Source: Glossina fuscipes (taxonomy: Eukaryota; Arthropoda; Insecta; Diptera; Glossinidae). Taken from it: DNA of 64,000 nucleotides. The stretch spans positions 3,727,970 through 3,791,969 of the forward strand of contig NW_023998455.1 of assembly GCF_014805625.2 (NCBI RefSeq), given 5' to 3'. The notes under the pieces were generated by a model, which did no database searches, was not told the origin of the DNA, and saw only the letters and a program-made list of their open reading frames with translations. The position numbers were made by a program, and so were the translations under genes. Below are positions 33,830 to 45,960 of the stretch, piece after piece (position 1 is the first letter of the stretch; the number at the start of each line of letters is the position of its first letter).

Positions 33830-34310
33830 CAGTGATATATTAAGTTTTTGCGGATGTTTGCCTCATTCAGCAGGACTTGTTATAGGCCAGCCATTTGTTC
33901 GCAGTCGCCTTTTTTATCGGTCTAACCTTATCTGGCCCTCCCTCCCTCTGCCCGTCCGTTCGTACAATTTACAAATCGCAGTTTTTGAAATATTTTGATG
34001 AAATTCGATATAACGACAGGTCATGACCCTTCTTGTTCCTTTTTAGTGTAGGTGGCTTGTTCTTCTTCCTTTTTGGTGTAGGTTGCTGGTTCTTCTCCTT
34101 TTTTGGTGCAGGTTGTTTGTTCTTCTTGCTTTTTGGTGTAGGTTGCTTGTTCTTCTTCCTTTTTGGTATAGGTTGCTTGTTCTTCTTGCTTTTTGGTATA
34201 GGTTGTTTGTTCTTGTTCCTTGTTCGGATCGGATCACTTTTTCGATTACTTTTTTTATAATTGCAGTAAGGGAAATGGCTTAAGATATTTAATAGTGGGT
34301 AGAGTTTTTA
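33830..34310 (+). repeat. GTCY dispersed repeat copy hosting a minisatellite
   Basis: Forward copy: GTCY-like 'ccctctgcccgtccgttcgt' at about 33944, 'caaatcgcagtttttgaaat' at 33972, 'gatgaaattcgatataacga' at 33997. After the minisatellite come 'ggatcggatcactttttcga' at 34227 and 'gatatttaatagtgggtaga' at about 34284. The copy is whole apart from the expansion at 34045-34225. Confidence 0.75.
34045..34225. repeat. 30-bp minisatellite, about six units
   Basis: Unit 'gtaggttgcttgttcttctt' plus 'cctttttggt', starting at about 34048 and repeating at 34078, 34108, 34138, 34168 and 34198. Because 30 is divisible by three, a ten-residue peptide repeat appears on both strands; I regard these frames as non-genic. 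Confidence 0.95.
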
Positions 34311-34649
34311 GTTGTTCCGCGTATGAAGCTAGAGCTCATAGGTATATCGAATGCTATGATTTGAATCGAAACAATCGCTTACAAGTTTTAATATTTAGAA
34401 AATGTACGAAGAATACTGAACGCATAAGGAAGAAGAAGAAGTCTCGGCTAACTACGGTCATAGTTAACTATTCCCTAAAACTTGATCCCCTATGAAAGAT
34501 GAGTTAATAAACTTTTTTTCTATGAAGTTATTTAGGGTGGGTTCATGTTAAGCGAGAAGTAACTATTGTGGGAAAATATCTTAAGATGTCATCTTTAAGG
34601 AGCTCTTCTTCTTACCCATGTTCTAATGTAAAAGTGAATTTTCTACCAA

Positions 34650-34850
34650 AATTGAAATCGTTGTTGTGAACAGGATAATATTTACCACACTTGTGTAGGC
34701 AGGCAGACTGGCGGACGGACGGACGGAGGGACTTGCTTAAATCAGTTTAGAATTTAAATGCTGATTAAGAATATATATATGTATGTTCTGGGAGCTCTGA
34801 CATTTCTTTCTGGGCGTTGCGTATGTTCTGAAAAAAACAATCTCCTCGCC
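34650..34850 (-). repeat. GTCY dispersed repeat copy (textbook mini-me layout)
   Basis: Reading left to right: 'tggcggacggacggacggag', core 'cagtttagaatttaaatgct', 'gattaagaatatatatatg' and 'ctgggcgttgcgtatgttct'. A core of about 33 bp flanked by (GTCY)n on one side and (TA)n on the other is the published layout of mini-me elements in flies, as I recall it. Confidence 0.75.
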
Positions 34851-34859
34851 CCCCATTCC

Positions 34860-36800
34860 AAGGAATAATTGTGAATTATATGAACAAGAGGAAGTATTGT
34901 AAAATATATGAGCAAAGCCTTTGTGACAGTTCTATGAGCCGTTGCTTAGAATACAATTTTTTTTTTTTTTCTTTGACCACAAAAGACATATATGTATATG
35001 TGGGAAAGACTTTGCTCTAATGTTAACATTAACAGAAGATCAGTCTCTGCTCTGGTCTGTTATTAAAAAGTTTAATGTTGAATACATTTTAGTTGTACTC
35101 ATCATCATCATGATTATCATCATCATCATCATTATCATCATCATCATCATCATCATCATCATTATCACCATCAGTATTATTGCGTTCTCTTCGTCATTGA
35201 CTAGTCATAAGAATTTGCTTGCAAAAGCAAAACAAAACACAATTACTCTCTTTTGCGCTCTCTTCCAAAAGTAAAGTGAAGATGCTGCTGTCATTGTTTT
35301 AGTTATAAAGGCATCGGGATAATGTTGTTGTTAAACGAATTATGCTTTACTTGTGTGTTTTCTATCTCTTGCATTTGTTGCTTTGTGTTTTTTTATTTTT
35401 TTTTTTATTTCTTTCTTTCAAATACAATTGTGATTGCGATTTTGCCACAAGATGAGCGTGCAAATGCAAAAAGCTTGCATGCATATAAACGCATGCTTGC
35501 CTGTAAGTACAATCGGTTTTTTTTTTTTTTACCCCAAAGAATGGTCGGAACGGATCGTCTGGTTTGAAGGTAACAAACTAACTTTACATGCAAGCATAAT
35601 ATAAAATATTTACAAAATGTCTTTTGAGCTTTCAGTTAATAAGCTGCTATTGCTGTTATTGCTGTTATTGCCGTCAGAAGAAGAAGATTATAATAACGTT
35701 TAAGATAAATGATAATGATGATGATGATGATGTTGATCATAATGATGATGATGATAATTTTGTTGCTATTGATGTTATAAATATATATATATATACATGT
35801 TGTTGTTGTTATTCTGCTATTATTGCTTTTTGGGCCGCATCTTTTTCTATGTTTTTTTATCTATTTTGCTTGTAGATGAAGAAAAATAAAAAAAATTTTT
35901 TTTGCTTTGCACAAAATCACCTAAAGTTAGCTGACGTTTTTACCAAATGAAACATTCAAACGTGAAGAACGAAAGTGTACGGACGTCTCAAGTGTTTTTT
36001 TTGTCCATCATTTTATTCGCGGTTTCAATTGTTTTTTTTTTTTTTTGGTTTTTTTAATTTTCCTGATCGACAACAACAACAATTCATTATTAATAAAAGT
36101 GATGGGAATAAATTTTTAAGAAAAAGAAAAAATAAATAAATAAATAAAAATTATGAAAAAGTATGAAAAAATTAGTTAAATTAAAATATGTTAAAATATT
36201 ATTCAAGCAAAAAGCATAAAAAGATTTTTGTATTTTGTTGTTTTTTTTTTTTTTTTGCACAAATAAGCACAAGAAAAAGTAATTATTTGGAAGAAAAGAG
36301 TTTAAATGTCAATCTCTGTAACGGAGTGAACACTAATTTAATTTATTGCATTATATAAAACATCACTTTACGTATTTAATATGTATTGAGTGAATGAATG
36401 AATTAATGTGAAATATTTTATAAGAAAAATTGTAAAAATTTCTTACATGTAACAAACGAGTAGAGTCACAGCTATATCGGTCCTAGTGGTGATGAGTGCT
36501 TGAAAATTTGTCACCAACTCGAACCAGCTCCCATCAATTTTCCTGTTAAAGGTGAACATGGAGGTAATCGAAGCAAATCGACTTTTAGATCGAGAGTCTC
36601 TAATAAATATTCGACTGACTAATATCGAGCATGATCGATATATACATAGCTAACTGTTTTTGTTTTTTTTTTCAATTGCAATTCTCAAGTGAACTCACAC
36701 TCATACACTCGGACTTGACTAATCGCCTCAGAAACCGATTGATATAATCACTTATGAAGATTCTTCTGCTTAACAAATGATTTACGATTATTCAAATTGG
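34860..36800. other. Intergenic rich in ATC/GAT repeats
   Basis: (ATC)n at about 35099-35171, (GAT)n at about 35717-35760, (TTG)n near 35799, and T-runs up to about 20 nt. Open frames across the repeats are poly-Ile or poly-Asp artefacts. Confidence 0.65.
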
Positions 36801-36811
36801 ACTAATCGTGA

Positions 36812-37036
36812 TTGCTGGCTGACCTCCCGGGTTATGACAGCACCCAAATTTATATTGAAAGAATGAAAAGTTTTGAATCAAGCAATTTGACGAAGCAATT
36901 TGCGTTCGATTACTGGGATGAATGCTCTCTGGGTATAGATAGCCCTTCGGGGATTCTCGTAGTAGCTATGTTTACCTTGATGTTTCGTGGGGCATTAAAC
37001 AATGAGGTGGCAGTGGTAGACAGGCCACGATGCTAA
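36812..37036 (+). CDS. 75-codon open frame with coding-like composition, unrecognised
   Basis: The peptide (starting LADLPGYDSTQIYIERMKSF if the TTG is ignored as start) uses a balanced amino-acid set, unlike other frames here, but has no proper ATG before residue 17 and no motif I recognise. It could be an exon remnant. Confidence 0.12.
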   Translation: MLADLPGYDSTQIYIERMKSFESSNLTKQFAFDYWDECSLGIDSPSGILVVAMFTLMFRGALNNEVAVVDRPRC

Positions 37037-37039
37037 TCA

Positions 37040-38630
37040 AATAGCAGGACTATTACTCACATCCATTCTCGTTTTATGACAGTTCAGGAATAATAGGACC
37101 CATTTCAATGGGGATTATCCCACTCCTTTAGGAGTATGGGTTATCGCTTACCAAATTAACTCGTGTCCCGTCGAGCCATTCACAATACGTAGTAACATTA
37201 AGCACTCCTCGACTCTCTACTGATCATAAGATTTCAAGTGATAATGGCGTTAGACGCGATTTAGCGACAACGGCAACTTGAAATATTCTTTACTAGATTT
37301 TATTTTTCTTTCATTTATTAATTTTTTTATTTTTCTCATGTTATTGTTGTAAAGAACTTTTTATATTCAAATTTCACGTACAAGATTTTACAATTGTTGG
37401 TTAAACGGTATTTTTGTAATGCTTATCAAAATGGCTGTGTGAGAAATTCCAAAGCGACATTTCACAACATCTTAAAGCGTTACGCAAGAATTTTTTTAAC
37501 AATCACAAAGTCAAGACTTTGTCTTCTTCATAAGAGTTCAAGTATTTGTAAAGCTATTTTTGGGGTTAAATAAATTTTCTCATTTTCATGAGAATGAATT
37601 GATTTAAGATAAAGAAAGGGCGATTTTTTTTTTTTTTTTTGTTATATATATTTAAAAAAAATTTACTTGAACGCGCACACTTTTACATGTATGTACATGT
37701 GTTTAACAAAAATATATATGAACCGTTGAAAAGTGTAGGACCGATTAGGGTTAGAATATGTTATGTTGACTTTTTACCAGCCACACACAACCAACACAGC
37801 CAAAAGGCCAGCCAGTCAGGCAATCGTCCGTATACGGCATTTACAAACGTACACTAACAACTTATTCGAATCTCACCGGAAGTAATACAACAAACACAAT
37901 CACATCGATCATCATCGAACACTAGGATGAGTGTACGATTCTGGAAGATTGTCTAGTGTTGAAGTCATTTTTATATTAAAAACGATGTAGCTGGAGGTAG
38001 TAGCACTCAGTTTCGAGGCAATATTAGGAATATGAAAAAAGTGAAATAGTTTCTCATTTTTCCAAATAAAAATTGAACTCAATAAACGATTATCGAAAAG
38101 AAGAAACAAAATCCTTTTTATGCTTATAATTTAAAAAAGAAATTATTTCATTTGAAAAAAGTATATAAAAATTGTGTTTGAATTTAAAGTTTTTAAGGAA
38201 AATATTTTTTTAACTTTTTTCATCAAAACATGATTGAATAAAAAGTAATAAACTTAATCAATAACTTTTCATAAAACTAACCTATGAATGTTTATAAAAT
38301 AAAATAAACGGAAAAGTTCGTGTTCGTATAATTTTTTTTTTTTTTTTTTTTTTTGAAATAATTATATAAAATTTTTTTTAAAATTCAAAAATCACTTAAA
38401 AATTTTTGTACACAAAAAGAACACAAGAAACTCATCAAACTACTTGCATCAATTACAACAATAGAGTCTTAATAGCAGAAAACACGGAAAATCAAGCAGA
38501 GGCCACGAAACCACACAATTGCCTATAAAGTAAACTTGGAAGAAAAAAAAAAAAAAAACAAAAAAAATTATAATATTGTTGCCTTGTTGTTTCATATAAC
38601 TATAGTCAACATGCGGCTTTTTCAAAGTAA
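37040..38630. other. AT-rich intergenic, no gene seen
   Basis: Contains T-runs (37627-37641, 38332-38354) and A-runs. No gene recognised. Confidence 0.55.
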
Positions 38631-38634
38631 GTAT

Positions 38635-38950
38635 AATAACAATAATATTAGTAATAATAAAATAATCATAAAAAAAAAAAAAAAAATTAAAAAATAATAA
38701 TTATAATAAGAATAATATTCTTATAATATAAATAATAATAATCATCATAATAATAACAATAATTATAATAATAATAACGATAATAATAATAATAGAATAA
38801 TAATAAGACTAACGATAATAATAATAATAATAATAATAACAATGATTATAATAATAATAGAATAATAATAAGACTAATAATAATAATAATGATAATAACA
38901 ATAATAGAATAACAATAATAATACAAATGGAATAATAATAATGACGAATA
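38635..38950. repeat. (AAT)n-rich tract, about 315 bp
   Basis: AAT/ATA trinucleotides with frequent interruptions. The three minus-strand Tyr/Ile/Leu-rich frames spanning it are artefacts. Confidence 0.95.
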
Positions 38951-40375
38951 AATAGTGATAGTAAAAAAAGGGTAATAAGCAATGAAGAAAATAGAAGCAA
39001 AAATCGGAAGACTGTCTTTGGAATATTTCTGTAAAGTTTGGCGAGCTTTTGAAGTGAATTCTAAGCCTAACAACGTTCGAAACAATATAAATCACGGATA
39101 ATGAGTATATTTATTTATCTGGATTTAAAGGCTGCCTAATAACTTAGATCATATGCTCGCCTGTACTGAAGATCTTATAGTAGAATAAGTCGCGGATTTG
39201 AAGACGCGATCATTGAATTGTTAGTCGCGGTTGATAGTGAGTAATGAACGCGCCTTTTTTTTTTTTTTTGAATTGTCTCTAGACTACGGATCCATTTACT
39301 TACCAACTGACTTTAATTATCGAAATGTACAAATACAGATGAGATGGCTCGGTTAAGTTCTTTATATGCATTTATTTGGCTTACATGTATCTTCATTCTT
39401 AGTTAATATATTGTTTTAAAAATGTGCGTAAAAAAATAGTTTTATTCATTTTATCACTTCATTTTATTTATTTTAACATGTTTTTATTTATTTATATTTT
39501 TTTTTGTTGCTATTAAATTTAAATTTTATGGTCATTTAACTTGTTTTTTGTTTATTTACTTCGAGTTTTTATGCATTTTTTTATACATTTTTGCTTAATT
39601 CACAGTGTGTCGGTGCTAATGTTAACAAGCGTTTTTATTCTTTCTGTTGTTGTTGTTGTTGTTGTTGTTATTATTTACATTTACGTTCACAAACAATTGC
39701 ATTAAAACGTTTTTCTAACCTTTCACATAAATACATTTAATACGAATCGGTTTTTTTTTATCTGCTCGCAATGGTTTCGCTCAAATTTCAAATCATTTAA
39801 TTCTTCTTCTATTGCTTGCCGCTTACTTGTTCGTCTCTCACTGTGTAAACTGTATAAGCTATGTTATCTGACGTAAATGTCATGTCCATAAGCATCGAGT
39901 CTCCATAATTTGTTTACAAAAAAAAAAAATAAATAAAAAAAAAGCATTTTATTGAAACAGAACTTAAACCAAGGTTAACACATAGGTATCATCGTTTAAA
40001 AAAGGAAAAAAAAAAATAACAAAAAGAAAAACAAAATGCTATAAATAAATAAACAAAGCATATAACTGCTATATTTATGTTATGAGAAATGAATTGATAA
40101 AAAATAATTTTTTTTTTTTTTTAAATAAGTAAGAAAATTGTAATTATAATATTAACAAATACTTGCAACAAACACAAATAAATTTTTATAATTATTTTAT
40201 TAGGTAACATTAACCAAAATATTTTGAGATTTTTTCGTGTACTCTTTTTTTTTGTTTTTTTAATTTTCGGAAAATGATTTTAGTATTGTCAATCTTTCAA
40301 TGAATTTTATGTTACCATTACGTGTACGTTGCAAAAAATATATTGAGTTGGAGATAAAAGTGCTTGGGGCTAACG
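38951..40375. other. AT-rich intergenic, no gene seen
   Basis: Contains (TTG)n at 39646-39669 and long A/T-runs. No gene recognised. Confidence 0.55.
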
Positions 40376-40379
40376 TCCG

Positions 40380-40830
40380 ACAAACACCCTGAAAAGCAGA
40401 CGGACGGACAAACATACGGATAGGCATGCAAACAAACGGAGGGACAGATGGACGGACCGACAACCATACATGAAGATAGACGGACGAACGGACAGACAGA
40501 TAGGCGAATAGGCAGACAGAGGCATAAACGCATACGGCGACGGGGGAACTGGCAGACACATAGGCTTATTTGAGGAATACGCTTTCAGGTCGCTGCAAGT
40601 TGAAATCACACCACGTAACCTACCAGCAATTGAGAATTAAGGAAGAGAAGCGCCACACGAAAGAGGCGACATCTGAATCACGATAAATATTAGTAAGGAT
40701 CAATAATTCATAAGGATCCAACTCTGAGGTAATGCGAAAGCGGTGCTGGGATATATATTCACTCCTGTATAAAGCCATAGGACAGACAGACGGATAGGCT
40801 GACACACAAGCAGACGCATAAATAAATGGA
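40380..40830 (-). repeat. Expanded GACG/GACA (GTCY complement) tracts, two blocks
   Basis: Block one, 40396-40560, is a long degenerate run of gacggacg, gacagaca and ggatagg words; block two, near 40780-40820, is 'ggacagacagacggatagg'. Both are reverse-strand GTCY tracts, the first about ten times longer than in ordinary copies. Three Cys/Pro/Ser-rich minus-strand frames across it follow from the repeat. Confidence 0.8.
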
Positions 40831-40839
40831 TGCACTAAT

Positions 40840-41413
40840 CGTCACACAATCCTCCTGCTGAGTATTAAATATCCCTGAATATACGCTACAGAGGGTATGC
40901 AAAGAAGAATAACATTCTACACTGTTTCAAAACAAGGCACAAGTTTTGTCTTATGTTTTGCGAAAACTCATAGAAATGGTTCATCGAAGACCTGCCGTTA
41001 GGATACGAACTCCAGCTTTCCTGGCTTATCCCTGGAAATCCACATAGAAATGTGTCAATCTGCTCGATTTTCTATATACTAGATTTTAGCCGGCCGAAGC
41101 GACGATAGTGTAAAAAAGAAATTAGAGGGGAGTACTTCGTTGTTACCTTAGGCGGAATACTTAATATGGCTTCAGGCAATTTTTCTTCTATTTGTACAGA
41201 GGCATCTAATTGACAAAAATTTGTGAGAATTTCAGTTTATTATATTAACTATATTATTTATTTATTGTCTATGGTATGATCTCCTGGCTTGAAAAATCTA
41301 CCGCAACCTACCTTACCTTTACCTATGCGGCTATTCATGTTGCAATGCAATGACTTAAAATATAATGACTGATGACTTCATTACACAATAAATAGTTCGT
41401 AGCTTATTAATTG

Positions 41414-41417
<4 letters not shown>
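40840..41417. other. Intergenic, no gene seen
   Basis: Ordinary sequence; nothing recognised. Confidence 0.5.
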
Positions 41418-41467
<50 letters not shown>

Positions 41468-41477
41468 NNNNNNNNNN

Positions 41478-41524
<47 letters not shown>
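41418..41524. repeat. (CT)n microsatellite broken by a 10-N gap
   Basis: Pure CT dinucleotides run into N at 41468-41477 and continue after it. The gap length is a placeholder, so the true repeat length is unknown. Confidence 0.98.
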
Positions 41525-41527
<3 letters not shown>

Positions 41528-41970
41528 CCAATCCTTTGAGTTTCCATTTCCTTAATCCACAAGCAAAACGCTTAACTTACCAATCGTTCGCATAATTATT
41601 TTATAGCAAAACAAAATGAAAATGTTTCTGTAAGAAAAAAGCAAAAAAAGAAAAAAAAAGCACATTATTCGAGTAATCAAAATCTATAAAGTGCTCTTGT
41701 CGATGGTTTTCTTCAATCTATCCATTGTTTCACTATTGCGTGCCATATAAATAAATGTCTTTAACAAACTCCTCATCCATTAATGTTTTGTTTTGCTTTT
41801 ATTTATTTATTTATTTATTTTTATTTTTTTTTTTTTCAAAAAACCCGGTGCTGTTAATATATGCTTTTAAAATGCGTTATATTGTCTTGATTGCACTAAA
41901 AACATTAGAAAAATTATTTATCAAACAAAAGTCTATTCGCTTCTTTATTGCGTTTGTAAATAAAATATAT
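41525..41970. other. Intergenic, no gene seen
   Basis: Contains (ATTT)n at about 41798-41822 and A/T-runs. Nothing recognised. Confidence 0.5.
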
Positions 41971-41975
41971 ATGGA

Positions 41976-42072
41976 TAGGTTCGAACCTCAAGTGCGGTAG
42001 AGCCGATGCCTTAGATGCTAGCGCTTAGAATTTATTTCTCTGGCGAAATTAATAATAATAATAACAATAATA
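41976..42072 (+). mobile_element. tRNA-derived SINE copy (family 1), 5'-truncated
   Basis: Begins at the B box 'aggttcgaacctcaagtgcg' (41977), continues 'gccgatgccttagatgctag' and 'gaatttatttctctggcgaa', and ends in (AAT)n. Near-identical to the 3' two thirds of the 48114 copy. A block between 'gtagag' and 'ccgat' is missing relative to it. Confidence 0.85.
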
Positions 42073-42120
42073 AACATGATACTAACGAACGGTCTTAAGT
42101 AATTTATTAAAAAACATGAG

Positions 42121-42720
42121 CATTACATATATGTTCACATAATTACCTGGACGCCTATCTATTTACATACCTCTTTACTTATTCAATTTCAATAAAATAT
42201 ATGTACAAAGTGGATAAGTCATTCGAGGCATCATGAAATATACGAAAACAATAGCAAAATACTAAGGAAAAAAGGGTAAGCATTATATTATATTCGAATA
42301 TATACCTACCTGGGCGCCTATCTGTTTTCATACCTCTTTACTCAATTGAATGTCAATAAAATGTATACAACTACGATAAGTCATTCGAGAATTCAGGCAT
42401 CATAAAATATTCGAAAACATTAGCAATATATTAAGGAAAAAAGCATAAGCATTATATAATGGAATATATACCTACCTGGGCACCTTTCTATTTATATACC
42501 TCTTTACTTATTCAATGTCAATAAAATGTATACAAATACGATAAGTCATTCGAGAATTCAGGCATAACGAAATATTAAGGAAAAAAGCTTAAGCATTATA
42601 TATTGGACTATATACCTACCTGGGCGCCTATCTGTTTTCATACCTATTTACTTATAAATATATATAAATAGGATAAGTCATTCGAGAATTCAGGCATCAT
42701 GAAATATCCGAAAAGAGGTA
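42121..42720. repeat. ~165-bp tandem array, four units
   Basis: The marker 'cctggrcgcctatct' recurs at about 42145, 42308, 42474 and 42618 (spacings 163, 166, 144). Each unit also holds 'catacctctttactta', 'caataaaatgtatacaa', 'gataagtcattcgagaattc' and 'aaggaaaaaagcataagcat'. Unit three is shortened by loss of about 20 bp after 'gcataacgaaata'. Confidence 0.92.
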
Positions 42721-42730
42721 GCAATAATTT

Positions 42731-44425
42731 GCATTGAACATCCTGTGTCCAAAAATTAAAGACAATTTAATTATTTCTTTTTTTTTTTTTTTAATCCATT
42801 TATTCTTCCAAATCCCCTTTATTGCTTGCCGTTCATCGCCTTCAAAGCACTCAATTCAGTTTTTTCATTGAAAGGAATTCACAGTGCACAACACAACAGC
42901 AATCGAAGAGCGTTGTTAACTTCACCTTGATTTTTATTTCGTGCAAAGCCAAGCGCTGCGGAAACACTAATGACATTTATGATGTGACGACAGATGTCTG
43001 TCATAGTGCTATCAATTTTATATTAACTAGATTGCTAATATTCTTGGTCTTACTTTTTAGTCATAGATCGAGAGAGATTTACTTATCGTTCATGTTCCAT
43101 TTTCTTAGTTATCCTCATTACAGCTTGAAAATCCTTAACTAAAACATATGTATGAGCATTGAAGAAGCACTAATTGATCTTAAGCTCTTCATATTTGTCA
43201 CTTACAAAGTGTGATGATAGGTGTGAAGAGATTCGCTTCAAGTCGTTTATAAAGTTTTTCTGCTTTTCATTTTGCATCTTCAACTGCATCCACCGAGCAT
43301 TTGTCGTAATCTGTAGCGTACTATTATCGCTTATTATTATTAAGCGCCGTTCTGTGTGTTATTAGACTTGCTGTTGTTGTTATTATTATTATTATTATTA
43401 TTGTGCGTTGTGTTTGTTTGTTGATTAATGAAGTGTAAATAATAAGATTTGCCACACAAGACACACACACGTATAGACAATATTATAATTATTATGCCTT
43501 ATTATGCTATTGTTATATGTTATTATTGTGTGTTATTACTACGATTTTGAGTTCAACGTCCTTTCAGAAATTATTATTATTATCTAAAAAATTGATCGCA
43601 ATTATATAACAATTCTATATATGCTATATACTTTGTATCACAAAGTGTTTGCGATATATTTTATACATGGTTAATATTTAACCCTAGATTTGCTGACGTT
43701 TTGTATGCAACCCTCAATTGTGAATCGTTACAATCGCAAAGAAAAAAAAAAAAGATAAGAAACTGAAATTTGCTACAAACATTTCCTGATCAATTACGAA
43801 TATGTGATTAAAAAAGTGGGCGCGTCTCTGTTCACACGCATGCTAACTATGTTGAAAAAAACTGCAACCATTGAGAATACATTGGAATTTTCGCTTCTAT
43901 ACCTTTCGATATACCTTGAATATGTTTCTAAACGAACTTGCGCTTAAATGTGTTTGCGGAAAAGTTGTGCCTATCGGTTTATTGATATGTGGAAAATTAA
44001 CGATAAACTTTTATAATTTTTTGTGTATGACTTTCCATCCGATGCAAAATGTTTTCGATAATCCGTGATATGGATGTGTTCACTTGGATCTCTCACCTTC
44101 ACGTATAGTCCAAAATACCGGCATAATTAACGCTCGAAATCTATCCAACACGATTTACAGTAAATAAGAAATAAATTGGAAGTAAGCTGAACTTAAAATT
44201 TGATCGTTAACTGTAAACGTATTGGTAAATCGATCGGGAACATTTTTGCGGAGCCCATGAAATGGTCCTGACAAACATTGGCTTAGTAGTTTCTCAGAAA
44301 TATATTTACGGACGAAAATATGCAAAATACGCTTATCCTTGAAATCCAATATCTATATAATACAATAGCATCTAACATCTAAAGGCATCGACCGGACAGA
44401 ACGATACGAACTTAGTCTCAAAACG
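42731..44425. other. Intergenic, no gene seen
   Basis: Holds (GTT)/(ATT)n at about 43371-43402 and T-runs. A few 60-105-codon frames (for example 42822-43142) have no recognisable motif. Confidence 0.45.
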
Positions 44426-44426
44426 T

Positions 44427-44466
44427 GAATACGTGAATATTGCAATAACTCAGTTCACGTCACAAT
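44427..44466. repeat. 40-bp direct repeat, copy A, with internal palindrome
   Basis: 'gaatacgtgaatattgcaat' followed by 'aactcagttcacgtcacaat'. Within it ACGTGAA and TTCACGT are complementary, and 'attgcaat' is a palindrome. Copy B is at 45297. Confidence 0.95.
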
Positions 44467-44469
44467 GTA

Positions 44470-45295
44470 GTTTATTGCTAATCCTTTCACAAAAGAAATC
44501 ACGAAAGCATCAAGTATTGGAAAACCATGACATTATTGGACTTTAACCTAGACCAAACTTTTTTCACAATCTGCTGAGGAGGATAAAGGTTTCTTGATTT
44601 CTATCGTAGTAAGCAGACAGGCTTAGCGACTACCTTGAGAAAACCTTTGACCTCAGACGTTTTCAGTGTATAACGAAACTCTCTTGGATGTTAATAATGA
44701 TATCTTAAAAATTAAAAATCTTGGATCTGATCTCTTTAAAGGTTTTATTTCGTTAACGTTTCACTTGCTTCAAGCAGATTCTCATCATCTTTCTCTGAAT
44801 GTATTCCCACTATATAGTAACGTCGTTGGGTTGCATTCATTGAACTGTACTCAGACTCTGAAAAGATTTACTTTTCATAAAACTGATTTTATACTCGATT
44901 CGACTCCATTGTAGATATAAATGTTCATGTATCCTTTCATATATATATGGGTTTGATCTTTGCCATTCTTTCATCTATCCTATCTAGACCTTTAATCTTT
45001 TTTCGTAGCAGCTCACATTAAGTCTACTTTAGTTCAAGGTAAAAATTAATGAAATGTAAAAGATAATCTCTAATATAATATTATTACGAAAGACCCCTAT
45101 TTAATGATATGAGTCTCTCGCATTGATAATTAGCAGAACATTTAGCGGGAAAAGGGATTAACGCAAAAATGTCGCAATAAAGTTAGATACAGATAACTTG
45201 CTGGTAAGAGGATGCATAAGCAGAATATTTGCAGGAGGCAAAGTCAAGCCGAGTCAAGAGAATTGAATCGTAACAGTTAAACGAGCACGACCGGA
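44470..45295. other. Interval between the two 40-bp repeats, no gene seen
   Basis: Contains an 82-codon frame (44666-44914) without recognisable motif. Both flanks just outside the 40-bp repeats carry 'gaccggac', so the duplicated block may once have been longer. Confidence 0.4.
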
Positions 45296-45296
45296 C

Positions 45297-45336
45297 GAAT
45301 ACGTGAATATTGCAATAACTCAGTTCACGTCACAAT
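45297..45336. repeat. 40-bp direct repeat, copy B
   Basis: Identical to 44427-44466 over 40 bp, 870 bp downstream in the same orientation. Confidence 0.95.
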
Positions 45337-45639
45337 ATGATACGATGTTGTATATACAGTATATAGGATGTGGAATCTACGGCCCCTTACTACTTTGCCA
45401 GGTTACAATGTGCCCTGACTGAGTAAAAAGTCGATAGTTATGAAGTCGATAGTCTATCACTACTTATTAGTTGTTACTTTTCCTAAGATGCTACCAATGG
45501 ATTACTAAAAATTAAATGACCTAAATCAATGTAATAAAATTGCGTAGACAATAGTAGTAGACAATAGAAATAATAGAGCAGCTTATTAAAATGCCTACAT
45601 ATCGTTTATTAAACAAACGGAAAAGTTATAAAGGCGGTC

Positions 45640-45960
45640 AGGGTCCTACTATTAAATAAATTACACCACTTTGTCTAACATGGGTATTGATATAATAATC
45701 TTTCAAAATAAGACTTTATATGAAAGAGGTGGAAAATTTGGTCCGATCTGAATAGCATTTACCATTGTCCCAAAACATGGCTGTGTACTAAATTTTTTAT
45801 TCATTTTCCATATTGAAAAAAAATTACAGTCTACAGGTTGACAAAACAAGACAAAACTAAACAGATGAAGGGACGGACAAGCCAAGGTGAATGATCAATC
45901 CACTACGAAGTGAAGAAAAGAAAAGAAGACGGGCGGACTAACACGCTTAAATCAGAACCG
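45640..45960 (-). repeat. GTCY dispersed repeat copy
   Basis: Reverse copy: 'cctactattaaataaattac' (end motif), 'ggtccgatctgaatagcatt', 'accattgtcccaaaacatgg', 'tacagtctacaggttgac' and 'gaagggacggacaagcc'. Confidence 0.6.

Noticed and set aside
33504..33998. 164-codon plus-strand frame
   Set aside because: Most of it is a (GA)n translation (Arg-Glu) and the rest runs into a dispersed repeat copy.
34033..34283. Three frames with a ten-residue Phe/Leu/Gly/Cys or Arg/Thr/Asn repeat
   Set aside because: They arise because the 30-bp minisatellite period is divisible by three; both strands and several frames are open, and the array sits in a mobile element.
40260..40835. Cys/Ser/Pro/Val-rich minus-strand frames resembling small secreted proteins
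   Set aside because: They translate the GTCY tetranucleotide tract in all three frames.
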